Source: an uncultured Cloacibacillus sp.
Lineage (GTDB): Bacteria > Synergistota > Synergistia > Synergistales > Synergistaceae
Reading direction: 5' to 3'
DNA length: 12,669 nucleotides
NCBI GenBank assembly: GCA_900545755.1
Contig: URAG01000064.1
Coordinates: 1 to 12,669, forward strand
The position numbers were made by a program, and so were the translations under genes. Position 1 is the stretch's first letter; each line of letters opens with the position of its first letter. A model generated the notes under the pieces. It was given only the letters and a program-made list of their open reading frames with translations. It made no database searches and was not told where the DNA came from. This document shows positions 7,555 to 12,669 of this stretch, one piece after another.

Positions 7555-7556
7555 GT

Positions 7557-8846
7557 CTATTCATTGCTCCCCCATATGCTTATAAGATCCCTGCCACTAT
7601 CAAATTGCCATAAATGTCCTTCGCCGTAGGGCGTAAGCCTACAGTTTTGCTTAGCTTCATCTACCAGCGCTTCAGATATTTCGATTACGCCCAACGAAAG
7701 TGTATTTTTTATGTGGACTATACGCATATTGTTATAGTCGACATCAGGCGCAGTTTTTATGCCGCACCTTAAAGCGTCGTAATCGTCGTCCATAATAAGA
7801 GGGATTTTTCCTCCGTTGACCGTTCTTGAAGTCATCAAGTTCGGATACGTTTTTAACATATCCATTTTCTCAAACGCTTTACGCGTAGATATATCGGCAA
7901 GGCCGAATCCGGACGCGTTGCCATCTGATTCATCCGTTAAATTCAAAACTACAAGCCGTTTGGTTATCGGCTGCGCCGTCATATGTTCCGACGTAAAGCG
8001 TTTTATGATGTTGCAGTCCATACCAGTTCCCGTAATATTTTTGCCGAACTCGTCAACGACGAGCATGTCTATATCCTTAAAGGGTATGGAAGGCAGCATG
8101 CTTTTAGAGCGTTCGAGCAATGCGGGTTCAATGTTCATGATGTCGCGTGCGGCAACTGCTTTTATAAAGCACGTCTCATCATATGCGTTCTCGATTAAAC
8201 CCATGGAAAACAATAAGTTCGAGTTCTCGATAAAAACCCGCCCGATTTTTTCAAGATTTTTGCCCATATTCGCCATGCCCTGTTCGTGGCAAAAATCTGC
8301 GCCATGTTGCTTTCCCAGTCCTATGACGCACATCTTTAACATGCCGCTTTCAAATTTCCCTCTAAAACTGCTATGAGGTTTAATTCTGGCTACGGTAACT
8401 GTATAATCGGCGGAGCATGCGTTGCGGTCCATATGAACTGGCACGCCGTCGTCCGTGTGGCCTATTACCTTCGTCTCCATACTGGATAGTATTTTGCACC
8501 CCATGGCAGCCTCAGTAATGCCGAGATGCTCGAGAATCTTCGTCTGATTTTCCGCAATCGCCCCGCCATGACTTCCCATAGCCGGAACAATGTAGACGTC
8601 GGCGCCAAACTTACGCAGATTTTCTATCAATGCTTTCACAATTAAAACTATATCTTTTATTCCGCGGCTGCCGACGCCTACAGCGACCGTACGTCCCTTC
8701 AGCAGATCTATATTGGGGAATGAAGATACTTCCCTCTCGATGCATTTCTTGATATCGTCTATTTTCCCGCATTCAAACTCTTGCTTGTAAGTGTACATCT
8801 TGGGGAATATTACCGGTCTTAATAGATCCTCATATATTTCGTTCAT
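7557..8846 (-). CDS. LarA-like (DUF2088) nickel-pincer hydroxyacid racemase/epimerase homologue
   Basis: This protein resembles lactate racemase LarA, whose superfamily inverts the C2 centre of 2-hydroxy acids with a covalently bound nickel-pincer nucleotide. Visible counterparts of LarA active-site residues are GSHGG (H93, for the GFHRP His108), KPHSSFRGKF (H158, for His174), ESGMLK (K171, for the Lys184 that carries the cofactor) and GKQHG (H181, for the metal-ligand His200). R61 in VGVGSRG stands where LarA has DHTRP, so the rest of that motif is changed. At 429 residues it has the family's length. The ATG at 8846 follows GAGAGG at a slightly long spacing. It is first in the operon, behind the predicted promoter, and ends 2 nt before the kinase-enolase fusion, which implies that it supplies the right stereoisomer to the kinase. 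Activity would need LarB, LarC and LarE cofactor enzymes encoded outside this window. Substrate (glycerate or a relative) is an inference from the neighbours. Confidence 0.85.
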   Translation of the reverse strand: MNEIYEDLLRPVIFPKMYTYKQEFECGKIDDIKKCIEREVSSFPNIDLLKGRTVAVGVGSRGIKDIVLIVKALIENLRKFGADVYIVPAMGSHGGAIAENQTKILEHLGITEAAMGCKILSSMETKVIGHTDDGVPVHMDRNACSADYTVTVARIKPHSSFRGKFESGMLKMCVIGLGKQHGADFCHEQGMANMGKNLEKIGRVFIENSNLLFSMGLIENAYDETCFIKAVAARDIMNIEPALLERSKSMLPSIPFKDIDMLVVDEFGKNITGTGMDCNIIKRFTSEHMTAQPITKRLVVLNLTDESDGNASGFGLADISTRKAFEKMDMLKTYPNLMTSRTVNGGKIPLIMDDDYDALRCGIKTAPDVDYNNMRIVHIKNTLSLGVIEISEALVDEAKQNCRLTPYGEGHLWQFDSGRDLISIWGSNE

Positions 8847-8875
8847 AAAAAGTCATCTGCCTCTCGAATGCTAAT

Positions 8876-8904
8876 AGTCTAGCATGTCAGTTAAAAATGT
8901 TCAA
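8876..8904 (-). promoter_or_regulatory. Predicted sigma70-type promoter of the operon
   Basis: On the minus strand TTGAAC (8899-8904) and TAGACT (8876-8881) are separated by exactly 17 nt and lie about 30-60 nt upstream of the first start codon. They match the -35 and -10 consensus at about four positions each. The -35 box overlaps the inverted repeat at 8893-8915, so a bound regulator would block RNA polymerase. Confidence 0.55.
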
Positions 8905-8930
8905 TCCACATTTTTGAATATCTTCAAAAA
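8893..8930. promoter_or_regulatory. Two overlapping perfect inverted repeats, candidate operators
   Basis: AAAAATGT (8893-8900) and ACATTTTT (8908-8915) form a perfect 8-bp inverted repeat with a 7-nt spacer. TTTTTGAA (8911-8918) and TTCAAAAA (8923-8930) form a second with a 4-nt spacer, and the two share five T residues. They lie over and just upstream of the predicted -35 box. The likely binder is the operon's own GntR/FCD regulator. AT-richness makes chance symmetry easier, but two adjacent perfect arms at the promoter are suggestive. Confidence 0.5.
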
Positions 8931-8949
8931 AAGTGTCGCTACGATAGTA

Positions 8950-8993
8950 GAATAATAAAAACGTTTGGCTCCTAACGTTAAGAGCCAAACGTT
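8950..8993 (-). terminator. Intrinsic terminator after tyrS
   Basis: AACGTTTGGCTC (8960-8971) and GAGCCAAACGTT (8982-8993) make a perfect 12-bp stem with a 10-nt loop. On the minus strand the stem is followed by TTTATTATT. It sits 31 nt after the tyrS stop codon and separates the housekeeping block from the transporter/racemase operon. Confidence 0.9.
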
Positions 8994-9024
8994 ATAACGT
9001 CATAAAAGATAAAATGGTGCGGTA

Positions 9025-10302
9025 TTATCTAAATTTTATGAGGCGGAAGTCTTTCTTTCCTATGTTAAGCTGCGCGTAGCGGCCCGCGAGAAGGTCGTCT
9101 TCCGTGACGCGGCGGCCTGGATCTGCTATTTTTTCGCCGTTAAGGTATGCGCCGCCTTCTTTGATTTTTTTCTTCGCGTTGCCTTTGGAGTCGCAAGCCC
9201 CGCAGAGGACGAGTAGGTCGGTGACTCCGCCGGTCTCGGCGAGGTCCGCTTCGGTGCAGGGGATTTCGGCGGAGAGAGTGTCGAGTACTTCCTGCGAGGC
9301 GTCTTTAATGCTCGCCTCGCCGAAGAGCACGGCGCTTGCGTCGCGCACGCGCTTCGCAGCCTCTTCGCCGTGGACGCGGCAGGTCATCTCCCACGCGAGT
9401 TCCTTTTGCGCTTTGCGCAGATGCGGGGCCTTCTCGTGCTCTTCAAGCAGCGCCGCGATTTCATCAAGCTCGCGGAAGGTGAAGAGCTTGAAGAGCTTTT
9501 CAAGGTCTTTGTCGTCTACGTTTATCCAGAACTGGTAGAACTTGTAGACGCTGGTGCGCTCGGCGGAGAGGTAGACGGCGCCGCTTTCGGATTTTCCGAA
9601 TTTCTGTCCCTGCGCGTTGAGGAGCAGCGGGAAGGTGATGCCGTAGCACTGCCCGCCGGATTTTTTGCGCGTGAGGTCCATGCCGGCGATGATGTTGACC
9701 TGCTGGTCGTTGCCGCCCATCTGAAGCGTGCAGCCGTATTCTCTGTATAGGTGGTTGAAGTCGAAGGCCTGGAGCAGTATGTATGAAAGCTCCGTGTAGG
9801 TTATCGACTTGTCGGGGTCGAGGACGCGGCTGCGGACGTATTCGCGGTTGACTAGGAAGCTGACGGTGAAGTATTTCCCCGTGTCGCGGAGGAATTCTAT
9901 GTAGTTCTCGTTCTTGAGCCAGTCGTTGTTGTTCACGAGCAGCGCGCTGTTTTCACCGCTGTCGAAGTTGAGGAAATGGCGGAGCTGTTTCGCAATGCAG
10001 GATACGTTGTGAAGTATCTGCTCTTCAGAAAGCAGGTTGCGTTCGGCGCTCTTGCCCGACGGGTCGCCTATGCGCCCCGTGCCGCCGCCCGCTATCGCTA
10101 TCGGACGGTGTCCGAGCCGCTGGAGCCACGCGAGCCCCATTATGGCGACGAGGTTGCCTACGTGGAGGCTGTCGGCGGTGGGGTCGAAGCCTATGTAGCC
10201 GGTCACCATGTTGTTTTTGAAGTGCTCTTCCAGCTCCTCGTTATGGCTCGTCCACTCGACGAAGCCGCGATCCCTCAAAACCTGCAGCGCGTTTGTGTGC
10301 AT
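9025..10302 (-). CDS. tyrS: Tyrosine--tRNA ligase
   Basis: This enzyme charges tRNA-Tyr with tyrosine using ATP in the cytoplasm. It is a class I synthetase with the HIGH-type motif HVGN (47-50), the GGGTGRIGDPSGKS segment (72-85), the tyrosine-pocket region around SITYTELSYILLQAFDF (166-182), QMGGNDQ (194-200) and the KMSKS-type loop KFGKS (234-238). An S4 RNA-binding domain occupies about residues 360-425 (KGNAKKKIKEGGAYLNGEKI). The length of 425 is normal and nothing is missing. AGGAGGG precedes the ATG by about 11 nt. It is the last gene before a strong terminator, 22 nt after the 519-residue membrane protein, so the two are probably co-transcribed. Its coding sequence is clearly richer in GC than the operon to its left. 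Confidence 0.98.
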   Translation of the reverse strand: MHTNALQVLRDRGFVEWTSHNEELEEHFKNNMVTGYIGFDPTADSLHVGNLVAIMGLAWLQRLGHRPIAIAGGGTGRIGDPSGKSAERNLLSEEQILHNVSCIAKQLRHFLNFDSGENSALLVNNNDWLKNENYIEFLRDTGKYFTVSFLVNREYVRSRVLDPDKSITYTELSYILLQAFDFNHLYREYGCTLQMGGNDQQVNIIAGMDLTRKKSGGQCYGITFPLLLNAQGQKFGKSESGAVYLSAERTSVYKFYQFWINVDDKDLEKLFKLFTFRELDEIAALLEEHEKAPHLRKAQKELAWEMTCRVHGEEAAKRVRDASAVLFGEASIKDASQEVLDTLSAEIPCTEADLAETGGVTDLLVLCGACDSKGNAKKKIKEGGAYLNGEKIADPGRRVTEDDLLAGRYAQLNIGKKDFRLIKFR

Positions 10303-10324
10303 CGGTTATAAAACCCTCCTGAGT

Positions 10325-11884
10325 TTATTTTTCCAGATTATACCAGTTGATGCGCCCCGAGAGAGGCTTTTCCCAGACGACCATGACGCGGCCCAGCCGC
10401 TGGAGCACGCCGCCGAATGAATCCGCTATCTCCTGGTCGAACGGGCTTATGGAAAATTCCGGCTGGAGCGGCTCGGGGTCGCCCTCTACTCCCCACGAGT
10501 ATTCGTCCGAAGCCCCGTCGTAGAAATCCTGGTCCTCTTCCTCTTCAAGGAAGGTGCTCATCTTCGTCATATCGGATAGGGCCTTGCCTATCCTCGGCAG
10601 ATCGGCGAGCAGCCAGCCGACGGCTTCCTCGTTCTCTGCGAGGAACTTCGAGAGCGCCGCGCCGGAGGCTACCGACTGCGGCGACGCGAGTCCGAGAACC
10701 GCCGTATCGCCGCGCCCAGCCCCTATTACTGAGAACGGCACGCTGGCGGAACCGCCAAATTCAAAACCCTCTACAATTTCTGGTTCTACGCCGTAGAAGA
10801 GGTTTTCCCAGAAAGCTGAGACGAGCTTGCGCATAAGCTCGGGCCTGCCGGAGAATTCCGTGAGAAGGCCGGGCAGCGAGAACCAGAGTATTTTATTCTG
10901 GCCGCCTAGCGATATTATCGTGCGCCCCGCGAGAATCTCGCGTATCTGCGCGTCGCTGAGGCCGAGGCCTTCGGCGAAGGTTCCGGCGTAAGATAGCGGG
11001 AAGGGCCACGTACTCGGCGCGTCTTTAAGCGCAGGGAAGGCAAAACCGGCAGAAAGCATCAACGGCTGCGGCAGGACGCAGTCTGAGACGTCCCATTTCT
11101 GCGGTTCGAGCGTCGCGTTAAGGTAGGCTTTAGCAGCCGCGCCTAGGTTGACGAAAGCCCAGCGAGCCTCGCCGGGTTGCCCAGCGTCTTTGGGCTCGCG
11201 CCACGCCGCCTCGACGGTCAAGCTGAACCGTTCTTTCGCGTTCGCCGTCAGTTCGCCGCCGTCGCATATCTCTATGTGCGCCGGCCATGATTCTTCCTGC
11301 GTCCATTTTTTGTTCTTCAAGCCGCCGCCGCCCTTGTCGAATGAGGCCATTTTGTGAAGGCCTGTAAGCTCCGCAGCTAGCAGAGTATTTTTGCCGATTA
11401 CCGTGTAATAGAACGGCGCCGACAGTTTTTCGGAGCGCACGGCGAATACGCCGTCCCGCCCCGCTGCGCTCTCCGTCCCGAAAGCCGCGTCAAGCGGCGC
11501 CGGGAGCGCGCCCTTTTTCAGAAGTTCCGTTTCTTCGTCTGTGAAGCGCGCCGCGCAATAGACGGCGGCGGCCCCATCTTCTCCGCGCTCGATCAGCACG
11601 GCTGCGTCATCAGCTAGGGCCGCCGCTGCAAGCACCGCGCCGCGCGGAGTGTCGCTCTTGAGGTGCGCGTATATGCCGTCGGTGAGCAGCGAGGCGAGCA
11701 CCTCTGGGTAGTGGCGCTCCTTCGTTTCAAGCAAAATGTAAGGAGCCGTCCCGCGCGGCTCTGGAATATATGCAAGCGGCCCCCGGCCGCCACGAGCGGG
11801 TAAGAGATAGACGAAAACCACAACGGCGGCTATTGCCGCTGCAACCACGGCAGCGGCGGCTATGTACTTAACTTTTGCGCTCAT
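10325..11884 (-). CDS. Unrecognised membrane-anchored protein
   Basis: I do not recognise this 519-residue protein. It has a short positive N-terminus (MSAKVKY), one strong hydrophobic Ala/Val-rich helix at about residues 7-29, and then a long soluble part, so it is most likely anchored in the inner membrane with its bulk in the periplasm. There is no lipobox and no second clear membrane segment. An acidic stretch lies at about 446-470 (EEEEDQDFYDGASDEYSW), and the C-terminus ends in a short aromatic/basic segment (GRINWYNLEK). Cysteines are few and I see no catalytic motif. The ATG at 11884 is preceded by AAGGAAGG. It lies 39 nt after the MBL-fold gene and 22 nt before tyrS, in the same direction, which suggests one transcript. 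The link to those two is probably positional rather than functional. Confidence 0.85.
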   Translation of the reverse strand: MSAKVKYIAAAAVVAAAIAAVVVFVYLLPARGGRGPLAYIPEPRGTAPYILLETKERHYPEVLASLLTDGIYAHLKSDTPRGAVLAAAALADDAAVLIERGEDGAAAVYCAARFTDEETELLKKGALPAPLDAAFGTESAAGRDGVFAVRSEKLSAPFYYTVIGKNTLLAAELTGLHKMASFDKGGGGLKNKKWTQEESWPAHIEICDGGELTANAKERFSLTVEAAWREPKDAGQPGEARWAFVNLGAAAKAYLNATLEPQKWDVSDCVLPQPLMLSAGFAFPALKDAPSTWPFPLSYAGTFAEGLGLSDAQIREILAGRTIISLGGQNKILWFSLPGLLTEFSGRPELMRKLVSAFWENLFYGVEPEIVEGFEFGGSASVPFSVIGAGRGDTAVLGLASPQSVASGAALSKFLAENEEAVGWLLADLPRIGKALSDMTKMSTFLEEEEDQDFYDGASDEYSWGVEGDPEPLQPEFSISPFDQEIADSFGGVLQRLGRVMVVWEKPLSGRINWYNLEK

Positions 11885-11923
11885 AGAGCAATTCCTTCCT
11901 TTGCTTCCGCGCGGTGCGGCCCG

Positions 11924-12669
11924 CTATTTTTCCTCGTGCGCGCCGCCGAGCGCGGCGGCGGTCTCAAGCAGGGTGCGTGCGGATATGAGCAGCGGCATGA
12001 TGTTGCGGTACTGCTCTTCGTTCTGTATCAAAGTCTCCCTCATTTCGTCGGTGCGCGCCGAGATGAGGTTCAGCACGCTTTCCACGTCCTTCGGGTTGAA
12101 GTCTATTCTTTCGAGTATGCGCTTCGAGATGACGGGCATCGCGGCCTTTTCCGGAGCCGGCGCCGCGAGGTCTATTTCGTCGCCTATCGCCGGAATCTGG
12201 GTGGCGTAGCCAGCGTCTTTGAGACCGAGAGCAAGCGACTCTGCGGACTTCGGTTCGCCGTGGACTATCACGAAGCGAGCTTTTTTCGTAAAGAACGACG
12301 CCCATTTGAGAAGGTCGTCGCGGTCTGCATGCGCGGAGAAGCCGTTGAGCGTGTGGAGCTGCGCTTTGACGGAGATTTCCTCTCCGGCGATGCGCACGGT
12401 CTTCGCGCCGTCGACGATGCGGCGGCCTAGGGTGCCGTAGGCCTGGTAGCCGACGAAGAATACGTGCGTGTCTTTTTTATAAAGGCTATGCTTGAGGTGG
12501 TGCATTATGCGGCCGCCGGAGCACATTCCGCTCCCGGCAAGGACTATACCGTCGTCCATCGCGTTTATCGCGCGCGACTCTTCGGCGGTGCGGACAAAGC
12601 TGAAGCCGCGCGGCTCGAAGGGGTCGTCGCCGCTCGCGAGCATCTCTTTCAGCTCGCGCGAGAGCAGCG
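11924..12669 (-). CDS. Beta-CASP metallo-beta-lactamase-fold (RNase-like) protein, 3' part only
   Basis: The gene runs off the right edge, so the N-terminal metal-binding HxHxDH part is not visible. What remains is the end of the beta-CASP domain and the RNA-specificity (RMMBL) region: LAGSGMCSGGRIMHHL, VGYQAYGTLGRRI, GFSAHADRDDLLKW and VIVHGEPKSAESLA. The histidines of SAHAD and VHGE are the expected late metal ligands. This pattern is that of the bacterial relatives of CPSF/Ysh1 and not of classical RNase J. They are thought to be RNA endo- or exonucleases, but many are uncharacterised. After the core come about 70 helical residues, a tail of unknown role. The frame is open to the edge, so the ATG at 12643 is internal. 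The gene precedes the membrane protein and tyrS on the same strand. Confidence 0.9.
   Translation of the reverse strand, partial: LLSRELKEMLASGDDPFEPRGFSFVRTAEESRAINAMDDGIVLAGSGMCSGGRIMHHLKHSLYKKDTHVFFVGYQAYGTLGRRIVDGAKTVRIAGEEISVKAQLHTLNGFSAHADRDDLLKWASFFTKKARFVIVHGEPKSAESLALGLKDAGYATQIPAIGDEIDLAAPAPEKAAMPVISKRILERIDFNPKDVESVLNLISARTDEMRETLIQNEEQYRNIMPLLISARTLLETAAALGGAHEEK

Noticed and set aside
8911..8930. Reading the TTTTTGAA/TTCAAAAA hairpin as a terminator
   Set aside because: It is AT-only in its outer arms, very weak as an RNA stem, and lies upstream of the predicted promoter. A DNA operator is more plausible.
11936..12430. Plus-strand frame opposite the beta-CASP protein gene
   Set aside because: The minus strand encodes unmistakable SGMCSGG and SAHAD motifs here; the plus frame has none.
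1..12669. CRISPR array, tRNA or rRNA gene, riboswitch
   Set aside because: No spaced direct repeats and no cloverleaf or conserved RNA core were seen on either strand, and the intergenic gaps are short.

Overview
All convincing genes in this window lie on the minus strand, so the text follows transcription from right to left. The organism looks like a diderm (Gram-negative type) bacterium. It carries a lipid A-type late acyltransferase and a tripartite tricarboxylate transporter (TTT) with a secreted periplasmic binding protein. The gene style, with many Shine-Dalgarno sites, ATGA overlaps and TTT genes, would fit Synergistota, but that placement is a guess and not shown by the sequence.

Right block (12669 to about 8950, GC-rich): the 3' part of a beta-CASP metallo-beta-lactamase-fold (RNase-like) protein, then a 519-residue membrane-anchored protein I do not recognise, then tyrosyl-tRNA synthetase. 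The block ends at a strong intrinsic terminator (8960-8993).

Central block (8930 to 1160, visibly poorer in GC): a six-gene operon with its own predicted promoter, a pair of overlapping inverted repeats that could be operators, and its own terminator. The order is: a LarA-like nickel-pincer hydroxyacid racemase/epimerase homologue; an 866-residue fusion of a MOFRL-type glycerate 2-kinase-like module with an enolase-like module; a GntR/FCD regulator; then TctC, TctB and TctA of a TTT importer. The genes abut or overlap (2-nt gap, two ATGA overlaps, 57-nt and 22-nt gaps). They read as one catabolic system: TctCBA imports a small 2-hydroxy-carboxylate, the LarA homologue adjusts its stereochemistry, and the fusion phosphorylates the 2-hydroxyl and dehydrates the product. 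In the simplest version this is L/D-glycerate to 2-phosphoglycerate to phosphoenolpyruvate. Both modules of the fusion differ from their families at conserved active-site positions, so the true substrate may be something other than glycerate.

Left block (about 1090 to 1, GC-rich again): a lysophospholipid/lipid A-type acyltransferase, then a short edge segment with an inverted repeat. The fusion enzyme and its pairing with a LarA homologue are the most interesting content. I saw no tRNA, rRNA or CRISPR array and no convincing complete mobile element.
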